Counted from the stretch's first letter, positions 1 through 9,641 are shown. The stretch is 64,000 nucleotides of DNA from Rhodoferax sp. U11-2br (GCF_018619435.1 NZ_JAHFZF010000013.1:44246-108245), one strand, 5' to 3'. The notes: generated by a model from the sequence alone, not told the origin. Made by a program: numbers and translations.

Positions 1-118
1 TAGGTTCGTGGCCAAGAGGCAGGGGGGAGGGAGGTATCAGACCGTTGTCAACACGTCGCAAGGCTTCAAAGAGCGCCTGCTCTGCCGGGAACAAAGTGGG
101 TTGAGGCAGTGCTTGCAT
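1..118 (-). CDS. 5' end of an unidentified protein, cut by the window edge
   Basis: Reading leftward from an ATG at 118 the frame stays open for 39 codons to the window edge. The peptide begins MQALPQPTLFPAEQALFEAL and continues with a Pro-rich stretch. A GGAG motif lies six bases before the ATG, which supports a real start. I do not recognise the family. It is divergent from the phosphate regulon side of the window. The rest of the gene lies outside the window, so its function cannot be judged. Confidence 0.55.
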   Translation of the reverse strand, partial: MQALPQPTLFPAEQALFEALRRVDNGLIPPSPLPLGHEP

Positions 119-296
119 GTCACGCTCCGCAGTTTGGATACGTGATGGTGACGCCAGCATGTGACGTGTTGATGGCAAGTACAAGACATTTCAGTGACTC
201 TGAATTGTGTTGTCAGCTGCTATTTGGCGGAGGGCTGCAGGTCGGCAGGGCCACGCACAGCGACCGGTCAATCCGGTTGTTTGGCTTTTAAGGATA

Positions 297-346
297 TTTG
301 GCCTCTAGCCCTCGATTCATAAGGGCTGACAGCTATCAATATTGAT
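297..346 (-). repeat. Copy 1 of the dispersed palindromic repeat (intergenic)
   Basis: The arms TAGCCCT and AAGGGCT face each other across a short spacer. They are followed by AGCTAT and the perfect palindrome ATCAATATTGAT. The orientation is reverse relative to the form AGCTxCTxGCCCTT...AAGGGCTACAGGCC. It lies in the 319-base stretch 119-437, which otherwise holds only the hairpin at 365-400. I see no gene there. Confidence 0.75.
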
Positions 347-364
347 GCTGGAGGTCCGGACTTG

Positions 365-400
365 CCTCGCACAGCGGGCTGTTTGCGCCGCTGTGTGAGG
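365..400. other. Long hairpin in the intergenic region
   Basis: CCTCGCACAGCGG (365-377) faces CCGCTGTGTGAGG (388-400) with one mismatch and a ten-base loop. It lies just downstream of the minus-strand gene ending at 438. No T-run follows on either strand, so it is not a classical intrinsic terminator. It could protect the 3' end of that mRNA. Confidence 0.5.
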
Positions 401-437
401 CCTGTGGCAGGGTCAGTCTGCCGCTGCTTGCACGCGC

Positions 438-722
438 TTACGCGGTCGGGGCCAGTTGTGGATTGATCGCAGAGGCTTCCAGTTCCTGCGCCAGGTTGCT
501 GGAGTCGAGCAGGCGAAGTTTGCTGGCGTAATGCCGGTCAAGCCGCCATTCGTCGAGTATTTCCAGCGCCAGTTCGAACCGTTTGTCGTCGAGTTGGTAA
601 AGCTGCGCCACCGAAATGCTGGTTGCACTTTCCAACGCCAGCACCAGGCGGGCAATGATTTGCGCAGCCGGATCACTGGGGTTGGTTTCGATGAGTTTGC
701 GGGCTTTCTTGATCGCAAGCAT
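438..722 (-). CDS. Small conserved-looking hypothetical protein, 94 aa
   Basis: The protein starts MLAIKKARKLIETNPSDPAA and is mostly helical in appearance. It has a hydrophobic stretch around residues 22-32 (AAQIIARLVLALE), acidic and aromatic residues after it, and no signal peptide or cofactor motif. A GGAAAGAAG sequence just before the ATG is a good ribosome binding site. It stands alone, divergent from pstS, with its promoter side facing the Pho boxes. I do not know the family and assign no function. A second frame covering nearly the same bases (413-718) is arginine- and tryptophan-rich shadow sequence, so this frame is preferred. Confidence 0.65.
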   Translation of the reverse strand: MLAIKKARKLIETNPSDPAAQIIARLVLALESATSISVAQLYQLDDKRFELALEILDEWRLDRHYASKLRLLDSSNLAQELEASAINPQLAPTA

Positions 723-750
723 GTAGCTTCTTTCCGTAGGTAGAGTGAAT

Positions 751-773
751 GCGGGCCGCTGTTGGCGGCCCGC
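751..773. other. GC-rich hairpin upstream of the 94-aa gene
   Basis: GCGGGCCGC (751-759), a five-base loop, then GCGGCCCGC (765-773) form a perfect nine-pair stem. It lies between the start of the minus-strand 94-aa gene and the Pho boxes of pstS. No U-tract follows on either strand. It may insulate the two divergent transcription units, but the sequence does not prove that. Confidence 0.5.
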
Positions 774-887
774 TTGATGTCGTCGCCAGCGCCCAGCGCA
801 TGGCTCAGCTTCTAGGGTATCTCAGTGAGGGGTTGATTTTGATGACGGTCGTGTGACAGTCGCGCAAACCAGGCCAATGGCCACAAG

Positions 888-933
888 CTGTCACAGTGGT
901 TGTCACGGTACTGACATATTCATGTCTTAAATT
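888..933 (+). promoter_or_regulatory. Pho-box array and promoter of pstS
   Basis: Four TGTCA-like elements follow each other on the plus strand: CTGTCAC at 888, TTGTCAC at 900, CTGACAT at 911 and ATGTCTT at 922, spaced 11-12 bases apart. This matches the tandem half-site layout bound by PhoB. TAAATT at 928-933 may serve as the -10 element. An oppositely oriented CTGTCAC is present at 853-859. The position 60-100 bases before pstS, and PhoB/PhoR encoded in the same cluster, make autoregulation by phosphate starvation likely. Confidence 0.75.
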
Positions 934-989
934 ACGGTTCGTTCAGCAGGCATTCCCGTTTTTCTGCTTCAACCTTGAAAGGGTTCTAC

Positions 990-2030
990 ATGATGACCAA
1001 CACGTTCAAAACCATTTTGACCACCACCGCCTTCGCGTTTATCGGCATGGGCGCCGCCAGTGCACAAGAAATCACTGGCGCGGGCGCCAGCTTCCCCGCA
1101 CCACTGTATGCCAAATGGGCAGCCGACTACAACAAAGCCACCGGTGTCAAGGTGAACTACCAGTCGGTGGGTTCTGGCGCAGGCATCAAACAAATCGATG
1201 CCAAAACCGTGGATTTTGGTGCTTCCGACATGCCGTTGACTGACGATGTTTTGAAAGCCAAAAACCAGTTCCAGTTTCCCACTGTGATTGGTGGCACGGT
1301 GCCAGTGATCAACATCAAGGGCATTGGTCCGGGCCAGATGAAGCTTGACGGCCAAGTGTTGGGTGACATTTATCTGGGCAAGATCACCAAATGGAACGAT
1401 GCTGCCATCAAGGCACTGAACCCTGGTCTGGCTTTGCCGGACGCAGACATCGCCCCGGTGCGCCGCGCTGACGGTTCTGGCACCACTTTCAATTTCACCA
1501 ATTACCTGAGTCGTGTGCATGCCGAATGGAAAGCCAAGGTCGGTGAGGGCACAGCGGTCAACTGGCCAGTGGGTGCGGGTGGTAAAGGCAACGAAGGTGT
1601 GGCCTCGTTTGTGAACCGCCTGCCCAACTCGATTGGTTATGTTGAGTACTCTTATGTCAAACAAAACAAGATGACCTACACCTTGATGAAAAACAAGGAC
1701 GGCGTTTTTGTGGAACCCAGCGAAGATGCTTTCAAGGCCGCAGCTGCCGGCGCTGACTGGAACAAATCCTTTTACCAGCTGATCACTGACCAGCCAGGCA
1801 AAGGCACTTGGCCTATTTCTACCGCCACCTTCATCCTGATGCACAACGTGCAGGACAAACCGGCCAACGCCACCGAGACCTTCAAGTTCTTCAACTGGGC
1901 CTTCAAAAACGGTGACAAAGCGGCTGCCGACCTGGATTACGTGGCGCTGCCTGATGCGGTGATTTCGACCATCGAGAAGTCATGGGCCAACGTCAAGGAT
2001 GCCTCCGGCAAACCTGTGGCATTGAAGTAA
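990..2030 (+). CDS. pstS: PstS, periplasmic phosphate-binding protein of the ABC importer
   Basis: It captures phosphate in the periplasm and delivers it to PstC/PstA. The 346-residue protein has a cleavable signal peptide ending near [10 protein letters not shown]. The usual PstS opening [16 protein letters not shown] follows, then [13 protein letters not shown], the phosphate-binding [10 protein letters not shown], and [17 protein letters not shown] chose the ATG at 990 because GAAAGG lies seven bases upstream; an in-frame TTG at 975 would overlap that site, and a second ATG at 993 is also possible. It is the first gene of the pst-pho cluster and sits behind the Pho boxes. Confidence 0.96.
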   Translation: MMTNTFKTILTTTAFAFIGMGAASAQEITGAGASFPAPLYAKWAADYNKATGVKVNYQSVGSGAGIKQIDAKTVDFGASDMPLTDDVLKAKNQFQFPTVIGGTVPVINIKGIGPGQMKLDGQVLGDIYLGKITKWNDAAIKALNPGLALPDADIAPVRRADGSGTTFNFTNYLSRVHAEWKAKVGEGTAVNWPVGAGGKGNEGVASFVNRLPNSIGYVEYSYVKQNKMTYTLMKNKDGVFVEPSEDAFKAAAAGADWNKSFYQLITDQPGKGTWPISTATFILMHNVQDKPANATETFKFFNWAFKNGDKAAADLDYVALPDAVISTIEKSWANVKDASGKPVALK

Positions 2031-2073
2031 ATCACCGTCCCAGCCCGTTTATTTGACAGCAGGAGAGCCACAC

Positions 2074-3102
2074 GTGTCAGCTACACTTTCTGCGCGGGAT
2101 GACACCATCCCTTCATCTACCACTGACGCGCGTGATATGAACAGACTTCCTCCTGTCAAGACAGCACGTTCGGGACCCTTGGCTGACCGCCTTTTTGGCT
2201 GGTTGGCCCAGGGTGCGGCCTGGTTGACGCTGGGCTTGCTGATCGCCATTCTGCTGTCCCTGACGGTCAGTGCTTGGCCTGCCATCAGCAAATACGGCTT
2301 GGGCTTTTTGGCCTCTACCACCTGGGACCCCGTCAAGGAAGAGTTTGGCGGCCTAGTGATGATTTACGGCACGCTGATGACCTCGTTCATCGCGCTGCTG
2401 ATTGCGGTGCCGGTCAGTTTTGGCATCGCCCTGTTTTTGACGGAGCTCTCGCCAGCGTGGCTCAAGCGCCCTCTGGGGACTGCGATTGAGCTGCTGGCAG
2501 CCATCCCGTCGATTGTGTACGGCATGTGGGGCTTGCTGGTGTTTGGTCCCATTTTGGCGACCTATGTGCAGCAACCCTTGCAAAAACTGTTCAAGGGTGT
2601 GCCTTACTTCGAGGCGCTGTTCTCTGGCCCTCCGGTGGGTATTGGCATCTTGTCGGCCGGCATCATTCTGGCCATCATGATCATCCCGTTCATTGCGGCG
2701 GTGATGCGTGATGTGTTTGAGGTGACTCCCACCTTGCTCAAAGAGTCGGCCTACGGCCTGGGCGCCACCACCTGGGAAGTGGTCTCCACCGTGGTGTTGC
2801 CCTATACCAAAGCGGGTGTGGTGGGTGGCATCATGCTCGGCTTGGGTCGCGCCATTGGCGAGACCATGGCCGTGACCTTTGTCATCGGCAATTTCAACCA
2901 ATTGGATTCGCTGAGCCTGTTCCAGGCGGCCAACAGCATCACCTCGGCCTTGGCAAATGAGTTTGCCGAAGCGGGTGAAGGTTTGCATCAGGCGTCGCTG
3001 ATGTACCTGGGGCTGGTCTTGTTTTTTATTACTTTTGTGGTGCTCTCGTTGTCCAAGCTGTTGCTTTCACAACTTAAGAAGAGCGAAGGAACCAAGTCAT
3101 GA
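2074..3102 (+). CDS. pstC: PstC, phosphate ABC transporter permease
   Basis: One of the two inner-membrane channel subunits of the Pst importer. The 342 residues contain about six to seven hydrophobic segments. The first ([17 protein letters not shown]) follows an N-terminal cytoplasmic tail. The EAA-type coupling loop [18 protein letters not shown], which contacts PstB, lies near residue 230. GTG at 2074 is preferred as start because AGGAGAG lies eight bases upstream. An in-frame TTG at 2053 would place that site inside the gene. The stop overlaps the pstA start by four bases, which implies translational coupling. Confidence 0.95.
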   Translation: MSATLSARDDTIPSSTTDARDMNRLPPVKTARSGPLADRLFGWLAQGAAWLTLGLLIAILLSLTVSAWPAISKYGLGFLASTTWDPVKEEFGGLVMIYGTLMTSFIALLIAVPVSFGIALFLTELSPAWLKRPLGTAIELLAAIPSIVYGMWGLLVFGPILATYVQQPLQKLFKGVPYFEALFSGPPVGIGILSAGIILAIMIIPFIAAVMRDVFEVTPTLLKESAYGLGATTWEVVSTVVLPYTKAGVVGGIMLGLGRAIGETMAVTFVIGNFNQLDSLSLFQAANSITSALANEFAEAGEGLHQASLMYLGLVLFFITFVVLSLSKLLLSQLKKSEGTKS

Positions 3103-3983
3103 GCACCGCTGAAACTCTGCTCCGAGCCAAAGAGCTCAACGAGATGCGGGCCACCCGTTATGCCGCGCGCAAACGGGTCAACATCATCGCCTTGATCTTG
3201 TCGATGATGGCCATGGCTTTTGGTTTGTTCTGGTTGTTCTGGATTTTGTTTGAAACCGTTCGGCTCGGGACTGCCGGGTTGAATTGGGCCGCGTTGACCC
3301 AGATGACACCGCCACCCAATGACGAAGGGGGCTTGCTCAACGCCATCTACGGATCGTTCCTGATGGTGATGTTGGCCACCTTTGTGGGCACACCCATTGG
3401 CATCATGGCCGGCATTTACCTGGCCGAGTTCGATACCAAGGGCTGGCTGGCCAATGTGACACGGTTTGTCAACGACATCTTGCTGTCGGCACCGTCGATT
3501 GTGATTGGCCTGTTTGTGTATGCGGTGGTGGTGACACGCTTCAAATCGTTCTCAGCCTATGCGGGCATCATGGCACTGACCCTGATTGTGATTCCGGTGG
3601 TGATCCGCACCACCGAAAACATGTTGCAACTGGTGCCACCGGGCCTGCGTGAGGCGGCTTATGCACTCGGTGCACCCAAATGGAAAGTGATTCTGAGCAT
3701 CACCATGCGTTCGGCACGGGCCGGTGTGGTGACAGGGATTTTGTTGGCGGTGGCGCGCATTGCTGGTGAGACCGCACCTTTGTTGTTCACGGCTTTGAGC
3801 AACCAGTTCTGGACATCGAGCCTGAGTGAACCCATGGCCAGCTTGCCAGTCACCATCTTCAAATTTGCCATGAGCCCTTATGAAAACTGGCAGAACTTGG
3901 CTTGGGCTGGCGTGTTTTTGATCACCCTGGCGGTTCTGGGCCTCAATATTCTGGCGCGTGTGTTGACACGGCAAAAGAACTAG
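3099..3983 (+). CDS. pstA: PstA, phosphate ABC transporter permease
   Basis: The second channel subunit, partner of PstC. It has 294 residues and about six membrane segments. The coupling loop [17 protein letters not shown] lies near residue 190, and the family sequence [13 protein letters not shown] is present around residue 128. The ATG overlaps the pstC stop in ATGA, the usual arrangement in this operon. A short gap without a clear Shine-Dalgarno site separates it from pstB. Confidence 0.95.
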   Translation: MSTAETLLRAKELNEMRATRYAARKRVNIIALILSMMAMAFGLFWLFWILFETVRLGTAGLNWAALTQMTPPPNDEGGLLNAIYGSFLMVMLATFVGTPIGIMAGIYLAEFDTKGWLANVTRFVNDILLSAPSIVIGLFVYAVVVTRFKSFSAYAGIMALTLIVIPVVIRTTENMLQLVPPGLREAAYALGAPKWKVILSITMRSARAGVVTGILLAVARIAGETAPLLFTALSNQFWTSSLSEPMASLPVTIFKFAMSPYENWQNLAWAGVFLITLAVLGLNILARVLTRQKN

Positions 3984-4010
3984 ACCCGTAGACACACCTC
4001 AAACAACTTC

Positions 4011-4790
4011 ATGACCATGACTACTGAAAAAACACAGTCCGCCAAGATTGCGGTGAAGAACCTGGATTTCTTCTACGGCAAATTTCACGCACTCAAGAAC
4101 ATCAACCTCGACATTCCCGAGAAGAAGGTCACGGCCTTCATCGGCCCCTCTGGTTGCGGAAAGTCTACGCTGCTGCGGGTGTTCAACCGCATGTTCGAGC
4201 TGTACCCGGAACAACGCGCCCAGGGTGAGGTTGTGCTCGACGGTGAAAACCTGTTGACCAGTAAACAAGATGTGGCACTGCTGCGCGCCAAAGTCGGTAT
4301 GGTGTTCCAGAAACCCACGCCTTTTCCCATGTCCATCTATGACAACATCGCTTTTGGTGTCAAACTGTTCGAGAAGTTGAGCCCCACCGATATGGAAGAG
4401 CGGGTGGAGTGGGCACTGCGCAAATCGGCGCTGTGGAATGAAGTCAAGGACAAGCTCAAGCAAAGTGGCTCCAGCCTGTCGGGTGGTCAGCAACAGCGGC
4501 TGTGTATCGCCCGTGGTGTGGCCATCAAGCCCGAGGTGATCCTGCTCGATGAACCCTGTTCTGCGCTGGACCCGATCTCTACCGCCAAGGTCGAGGAGCT
4601 GATCATCGAACTCAAACAGGATTACACCGTGGTCATCGTCACCCACAACATGCAGCAGGCTGCACGTTGTAGCGACTACACGGCGTATATGTACCTCGGT
4701 GACCTGGTCGAGTTTGGCGCCACCGAGCAAATCTTCTTCAAGCCCAACCGTCAGGAAACTGAAGACTACATCACTGGCCGGTTTGGTTAG
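4011..4790 (+). CDS. pstB: PstB, phosphate ABC transporter ATPase
   Basis: It hydrolyses ATP to drive phosphate import through PstC/PstA. In 259 residues all ABC motifs are intact: Walker [10 protein letters not shown] at 45-53, the Q-loop in [12 protein letters not shown], the signature LSGGQQQRL, Walker [14 protein letters not shown] and the switch histidine in [22 protein letters not shown] is typical of PstB as opposed to other ABC ATPases. Two ATGs (4011 and 4017) are both plausible starts. It is the fourth gene of the cluster. Confidence 0.97.
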   Translation: MTMTTEKTQSAKIAVKNLDFFYGKFHALKNINLDIPEKKVTAFIGPSGCGKSTLLRVFNRMFELYPEQRAQGEVVLDGENLLTSKQDVALLRAKVGMVFQKPTPFPMSIYDNIAFGVKLFEKLSPTDMEERVEWALRKSALWNEVKDKLKQSGSSLSGGQQQRLCIARGVAIKPEVILLDEPCSALDPISTAKVEELIIELKQDYTVVIVTHNMQQAARCSDYTAYMYLGDLVEFGATEQIFFKPNRQETEDYITGRFG

Positions 4791-4808
4791 TCAACACCGA
4801 GGAATCTC

Positions 4809-5510
4809 ATGCCTGAAAAACATTTATCGTCCCAATTTGACAGCGAGCTGGGTACCGTTTCCACCCGTGTCATGGAACTCGGGGGGCTGGTGGAATCGCA
4901 AATCCGCCAAGCCATTTATGCCTTGTCGCAGTTCAGTGTGGAAGTTGCCCAGCAGGTGGTCACGTCTGAGGCCAAGGTCAATGCGATGGAGGTCGATATT
5001 GACCGGGAACTCTCCAGCATCATCGCCAGGCGTCAACCGACAGCCCGTGACTTGCGACTGCTGATCGCCATTTCCAAAGCCACCGCCAACCTGGAGCGTG
5101 TGGGTGATGAGGCGGAAAAAATTGCGCGTATGGTGTTGTCCATCATCAGCAGTGGTGCACCGCGCGCATTGCCTTCCTTGGAGCTGCGGGTAGCCTCTGA
5201 TCTGGCCTCCGGCCTGCTCAGAAAAGCATTGGACGCTTTTGCCCGTCTGGACACCTCGGCTGCCTTGTCCATCCTCAAGGAAGATGACTTGATTGACAAG
5301 GAGTTCGACGGCTTTGTGCGCAAACTCATCACCTACATGATGGAAGACCCGCGCATGATCTCGCCAAGTCTGGATCTGCTGTTTTTGGCCAAGGCCATTG
5401 AGCGTATTGGTGACCACGCCAAAAACATCGCCGAGCTGATCATCTACATCGTCAAAGGGGCTGATGTGCGGCACGCGGCCATGGACGAGATTGAGTCGGT
5501 GGTGAAATGA
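4809..5510 (+). CDS. phoU: PhoU, phosphate signalling regulator
   Basis: PhoU links the transport state of Pst to PhoR and keeps the Pho regulon off when phosphate is plentiful. The 233-residue protein has the two-fold repeated three-helix layout, with metal-binding E/D-rich motifs in ATANLERVGDEAEKIARM (near residue 95) and IERIGDHAKNIAELII (near residue 198). GAGGAATCTC precedes the ATG as ribosome binding site. Its end overlaps phoB by four bases (ATGA), so the two are likely translated together. Confidence 0.95.
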   Translation: MPEKHLSSQFDSELGTVSTRVMELGGLVESQIRQAIYALSQFSVEVAQQVVTSEAKVNAMEVDIDRELSSIIARRQPTARDLRLLIAISKATANLERVGDEAEKIARMVLSIISSGAPRALPSLELRVASDLASGLLRKALDAFARLDTSAALSILKEDDLIDKEFDGFVRKLITYMMEDPRMISPSLDLLFLAKAIERIGDHAKNIAELIIYIVKGADVRHAAMDEIESVVK

Positions 5511-6229
5511 GGCGAGTCCCCTGTGTGCTGATCGTCGAGGATGAGCCCGCCATCGCCGAGCTGATTTCGGTGAATTTGCGCCACAGTGGGTTCCGTCCGA
5601 TTTGGGCGATGGACAGCGCAACGGCTCAGGCCGAACTCGACTCGGTGTTGCCAGATGTGATCCTGTTGGACTGGATGCTGCCCGGTGAGTCAGGGTTGAC
5701 CCTGGCCAAACGTTGGCGTGCCCATCCTCGCACCAAAGATGTGCCCATCATCATGTTGACCGCGCGTGGTGATGAGCCAGACCGCGTGGCTGGTCTGGAT
5801 GCTGGTGCTGATGATTACATCAGCAAACCGTTTTCAACACGGGAGTTGTTGGCCCGGATTCGCGCCGTGCTACGCCGCCGTGCCCCCGAGCAGGAAGCCA
5901 CGCTGGTCACCATGGGTCAGCTCAGTCTGGATGCCGCCACCTACCGGGTGAGCTTTGGCGACCAGGCGCTCAAGCTGGGTCCGACGGAATTCAAACTGTT
6001 GCATTACCTGATGACCCACGCCGAACGTGTGCACAGCCGCTCGCAGCTGCTGGACCAGGTCTGGGGTGACCATGTGTTTATCGAAGAACGCACCGTGGAT
6101 GTCCACGTCAAGCGGCTGCGTGAAGCGCTGGGCGAACGCGCGGCTGCGATGATCGAAACCGTGCGCGGTGCCGGCTACCGCATCACCACCCAGAATCAGA
6201 GCACTGGTACCTCCTCTGCTGTGGCATAG
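5507..6229 (+). CDS. phoB: PhoB, phosphate response regulator
   Basis: An OmpR/PhoB-type transcription factor of 240 residues. The receiver domain carries the acidic pair E11-D12, phospho-acceptor D55 in ILLDWMLPG, the conserved Thr in IIMLTARG and the Lys in YISKPFSTREL. The C-terminal winged helix includes LGPTEFKLLHYLMTH and the recognition region ERTVDVHVKRLREAL. It should bind the boxes upstream of pstS. Its start overlaps phoU, and phoR follows 20 bases later. Confidence 0.96.
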   Translation: MRRVPCVLIVEDEPAIAELISVNLRHSGFRPIWAMDSATAQAELDSVLPDVILLDWMLPGESGLTLAKRWRAHPRTKDVPIIMLTARGDEPDRVAGLDAGADDYISKPFSTRELLARIRAVLRRRAPEQEATLVTMGQLSLDAATYRVSFGDQALKLGPTEFKLLHYLMTHAERVHSRSQLLDQVWGDHVFIEERTVDVHVKRLREALGERAAAMIETVRGAGYRITTQNQSTGTSSAVA

Positions 6230-6249
6230 TCTGCCGAGAAGAATTATTG

Positions 6250-7590
6250 ATGTTTTTGCGAATCTGCGGCTTTGTCGCCTTCCAGTTGGCAGGCGCGGTT
6301 CTGGGTTGGTTTCTTGGCCTGACGGGGCTGAGTCAGCTGGTGGATGCCTTGCTGGGCGCCCTGGGTGGTTCGGCGTTGTGGCTGGTGCTTGACACCACCC
6401 GCGCTGCCCAGGCGCTGCACTGGTTGAGCCCAGAGCGCGCAGACTCGCCCCCGATCAAATGGGGGTTGTGGGGCGAAGTCCTGGAGCGGGCGCAGCGGCT
6501 GTTGCGCTCGCAACGCAGGACTATTGAAGAGGGTGAAAACCGCCTCCATGATTTTCTGTCCGCGCTGCAGGCGTCTCCCAACGGCGTGATGCTGCTGGAC
6601 AACCAATCTCGCATCGAATGGTGCAACCAGACAGCTGCGGTGCACTTTGGTCTCGATGCGCAGCGTGATCTGCAGCAATACATGGTCAATCTGGTGCGTG
6701 ACCCAGCCTTTGCGGCTTACCTGTCCGGGCGGGCTTTTGACCATGAATTGCTGATGGCCGGGCGCGAGAGCACGGCAACACGCCCGGTTCGCCTCTCGGT
6801 ACAGCTCTATCACTATGGTGGGGGGCGTCTCTTGTTGTTGTCGCGTGACGTCACCGCGGTTGAACAGGCCGAAGCCATGCGGCGTGACTTTGTGGCCAAT
6901 GTGTCCCATGAAATTCGCACACCCCTGACGGTGTTGGCTGGTTTTGTGGAAACCTTGCAAACCCTGGAGCTGGCCGCTGAAGAGCGTGACAGTTACCTGA
7001 CGCTGATGGCGCAGCAATCGATGCGTATGCAAAGCCTGGTCAGTGATTTGTTGATGCTGTCGCGACTCGAGGGCAGTCCGGCACCCAGTGTGGACACCTG
7101 GAGCTCTGTGCCGACCTTGATGCGGCAACTGGAACAAGACGCGCGTGCCCTGACAGCGGTGGTCAACCTCAATGAGCAGCAGGTGCATGCATTGGACTTT
7201 CACTGTGCCTTTGAAGGCGAGATCGCCGGCGTGGCCACTGAGTTACACAGTGCCATGGGTAATCTGGTCAGCAACGCCATTCGCTACACACCGCCGGGTG
7301 GTCACATCGGGGTCAGCTTCAGGCAGTTGCCAGATGGGCAGGCCGAGTTTGAGGTGGTGGATGCGGGTCCAGGTATCGCACCCGAACACATTCCGCGTTT
7401 AACCGAACGGTTTTACCGTGTTGATCGCAGTCGTTCTCGCGAAACCGGTGGCACCGGTCTGGGCTTGGCGATTGTGAAACACGTTGCTCAACGCCACGGC
7501 GCCCATCTGGTGATCGAGAGCAAGCTGGGTCAGGGGGCACGATTTCGCATCACTTTCCCGGCGACCCGCCTGCGTGTCACACATCAGTGA
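6250..7590 (+). CDS. phoR: PhoR, phosphate-sensing histidine kinase
   Basis: The inner-membrane kinase that phosphorylates PhoB. It is 446 residues long, with one or two short N-terminal hydrophobic segments (LRICGFVAFQLAGAVLGWFL and a following one). Next come a linker and a PAS-like sensor around residues 100-200, and the H-box VSHEIRTPLTVLAGFV with the phosphorylated His at about 220. The N-box includes NAIRYTPPGG at about 342, and the G-box GGTGLGLAIVKH follows. GAGAAGAA precedes the ATG at 6250. It lacks a large periplasmic domain, as usual for PhoR that reads Pst/PhoU state. Its 3' end overlaps the convergent glycosyltransferase gene by seven bases. Confidence 0.95.
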   Translation: MFLRICGFVAFQLAGAVLGWFLGLTGLSQLVDALLGALGGSALWLVLDTTRAAQALHWLSPERADSPPIKWGLWGEVLERAQRLLRSQRRTIEEGENRLHDFLSALQASPNGVMLLDNQSRIEWCNQTAAVHFGLDAQRDLQQYMVNLVRDPAFAAYLSGRAFDHELLMAGRESTATRPVRLSVQLYHYGGGRLLLLSRDVTAVEQAEAMRRDFVANVSHEIRTPLTVLAGFVETLQTLELAAEERDSYLTLMAQQSMRMQSLVSDLLMLSRLEGSPAPSVDTWSSVPTLMRQLEQDARALTAVVNLNEQQVHALDFHCAFEGEIAGVATELHSAMGNLVSNAIRYTPPGGHIGVSFRQLPDGQAEFEVVDAGPGIAPEHIPRLTERFYRVDRSRSRETGGTGLGLAIVKHVAQRHGAHLVIESKLGQGARFRITFPATRLRVTHQ

Positions 7591-9329
7591 GCTTGACGTT
7601 CAAAGATATAGATCTTTTCGTCAGGGGTGGCCGGGTGGTGGATGCTGCCGCGCAGCAGCCAGGGTTTGCCGGGTACAAAGCCCGCCGTGGTGCTGGGATT
7701 CTCTCCGTTGGCGATCAGCCAGGCGCATTTGACCCCAGAGCTGGAGGGCATGAGGGTGAGCTGACCATGCAGCTGCAAGGCGGCGGTCTGGCTGCGGCTC
7801 AGACCCAGCGTAGACACGCAGCCTGGGCTGTCAGGCAGCAACCTGGTGGCTTGTTGCACCATCGGAACGTAACTGCGGGCAAAGTCGAGCAAGGGCAACC
7901 ACAGTGTCATCAACAACAGCCAGCACAAGGCAGCACCACCCGCCGGCAGGACAACACTCTTCCATAGCGCCGCGCGGTGCCGACCTACACGCCAGTAGAC
8001 GAGCCAAGCCCATGTCAAGCTTGCACCTATTGCTATCAAAAAAGGAACTGCTGAGAAGCTGTGCACAAACCCTGGTGCCAGTTTTGCCACATTCATCGCT
8101 GGTCGTGCGGGGAATCCGGTCTGCATGGAGATCCACACCACCCAGATGATCAACGCACAGCCGCTGAAAAAGATCAGTGTGAACCAGTCAATCAAGGCCG
8201 CCACACTGCGCCCCAGCGTCGGCAAGGCAAATGCCGACAGTGCCGCCAGGGCTGGCAAACCCAACAGCAGCGATCGGTCCGCCGCATGGGTGGTCAAGGT
8301 CGCTGCGCTGGCCACCAGAGCAAAACACAGAGGCAGCCACAGATGTCGGCTGGCAAAACGCTCACCCAGCAGCATGTGGCGCCAACGCCAAAGTGTCCAC
8401 AGTGCCAGCGGCCAGGCTGGCCAGGTGAACCACAAAAACAGCCGCCCCAGGCTTTGCCACTCGTGCCAGCTGGCGTGTGGCAAGTCGATCCGCCATTGCC
8501 AGAGACTGAGCCAGGTCGACAGCGCTGCGCACACGAGAGTGATGACCAGCAGACCAGCCGCCCTGAGTTTGCGGGTACCGGTTTCATTGCTGTTGTGGCT
8601 GGATTCCAGCAGGTAAATGGCAGCACAACCCACGCCCAGCGCCAAGGCCATGCTCGGTGCACCTGAGAGGGTCATGCCTAGCAGTCCGGCCACCGCTGCG
8701 ATGCCCGGCATCAAAACACGGTAGGGCAGGGCCGCCGTGGCGTAAAACACCAGTGCGGTGAAACACAGCTGCGTCAGTGCCGGTGTGGTTTCGTGAGCGA
8801 GTTGGGCCAAACCCAGGCAGGCGATGAAGGCCAGCAAGCCGCCATCTGCCACGGCGCGGGCGTAGTCCGTGGGTTTGGCTTCACCACCAAAGGCAAACGC
8901 CACCGGCTGTGCCAGTGGACTGCGTGCCAGGTAATAGGTGCCGTACCAGGTGGCCAGCAGCGTGGCGACCAGTAGCAACACAAAGGGCAAACGTGCTGCC
9001 CAGTCCGCCGATACCCAGGCGGGTGCCAACTGCATGGCCCAAGCCCCCAACCAGTAGGGAAGCAAGGCATGCACTTCGGGGGCCAGACCGCCCAGCGAGG
9101 GATGTAACCAGTCTGCTGAGCCTTTGGCCAGTTCGGCCATGTAGCCCAGTGTGGTGATGTCTTCGCGCTTCCAGGGTCCACGCCCCAGGAACCCGGGTAA
9201 CACATAGGCCAAACAAAACAACCACAGTGCCACTCGCGGCAGGCGGCGTACGGCATCCTGGGCAACAATGGCCGGGGTGGGGAGATTCACAGTAGGGGCC
9301 AGCTCAGATGGAATGGATGTTTTGCGCAA
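7584..9329 (-). CDS. Polytopic membrane glycosyltransferase-like protein (GT39/ArnT-like)
   Basis: A 581-residue protein with about twelve hydrophobic segments. An early periplasmic loop has acidic residues (GPWKREDITTLGY, PSLGGLAPEVHALLPYW). This matches the layout of GT-C enzymes that transfer sugars from lipid carriers, such as ArnT and PMT family members, where the first loop carries the catalytic Asp/Glu. The substrate cannot be told. The frame opens at a TTG (9329) right after the rpmE terminator; a GTG at 9290 in the same frame is an alternative start, and neither has a strong ribosome binding site. It has no obvious partner genes here. Confidence 0.7.
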   Translation of the reverse strand: MRKTSIPSELAPTVNLPTPAIVAQDAVRRLPRVALWLFCLAYVLPGFLGRGPWKREDITTLGYMAELAKGSADWLHPSLGGLAPEVHALLPYWLGAWAMQLAPAWVSADWAARLPFVLLLVATLLATWYGTYYLARSPLAQPVAFAFGGEAKPTDYARAVADGGLLAFIACLGLAQLAHETTPALTQLCFTALVFYATAALPYRVLMPGIAAVAGLLGMTLSGAPSMALALGVGCAAIYLLESSHNSNETGTRKLRAAGLLVITLVCAALSTWLSLWQWRIDLPHASWHEWQSLGRLFLWFTWPAWPLALWTLWRWRHMLLGERFASRHLWLPLCFALVASAATLTTHAADRSLLLGLPALAALSAFALPTLGRSVAALIDWFTLIFFSGCALIIWVVWISMQTGFPARPAMNVAKLAPGFVHSFSAVPFLIAIGASLTWAWLVYWRVGRHRAALWKSVVLPAGGAALCWLLLMTLWLPLLDFARSYVPMVQQATRLLPDSPGCVSTLGLSRSQTAALQLHGQLTLMPSSSGVKCAWLIANGENPSTTAGFVPGKPWLLRGSIHHPATPDEKIYIFERQAH

Positions 9330-9331
9330 AG

Positions 9332-9361
9332 AAAAAGGCAGCGCGGAATGACCCGGCTGCC
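9332..9361 (-). terminator. Intrinsic terminator of rpmE2
   Basis: On the minus strand GGCAGC, a 13-base loop, GCTGCC and then TTTTTC follow the rpmE2 stop. This is a six-pair stem with a U-tract, placed just before the possible glycosyltransferase start at 9329. Confidence 0.7.
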
Positions 9362-9383
9362 TTTGGCAGAACGCAAGAAATGC

Positions 9384-9641
9384 TTATTTGGCAGCGGTTT
9401 TGCCGAAGCGGTTGCGGAAACGCTCGACACGGCCACCCATGTTGTCCACCGACTTTTGTGTACCGGTGTAGAACGGATGCGATTCACTGGTGGTATCGAG
9501 CTTGTACAAAGGCAATTCGCGACCATCTTCCAAAGTGATCATTTCCTTGGTGCTGGCACAAGAGCGGGTGACGAATTTGAAACCATTGGACATGTCCTGG
9601 AAGCAAATTTCGCGGTAATTGGGGTGAATGCCTTTTTTCAT
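9384..9641 (-). CDS. rpmE2: Ribosomal protein bL31, type B
   Basis: A large-subunit ribosomal protein of 85 residues starting [20 protein letters not shown]. It lacks the CxxC zinc-binding pair of the type A form and is the longer, zinc-independent type B paralogue. Conserved pieces include [10 protein letters not shown] and the C-terminal [11 protein letters not shown]. It is on the minus strand after trxA and rho, followed by a terminator. In bacteria with both types, type B is induced under zinc limitation; no Zur box was identified here, so regulation is open. Confidence 0.93.
   Translation of the reverse strand: MKKGIHPNYREICFQDMSNGFKFVTRSCASTKEMITLEDGRELPLYKLDTTSESHPFYTGTQKSVDNMGGRVERFRNRFGKTAAK

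Noticed and set aside
109..291. A 60-codon plus-strand frame near the left edge
   Set aside because: It overlaps the more credible minus-strand start with GGAG site and has no recognisable features.
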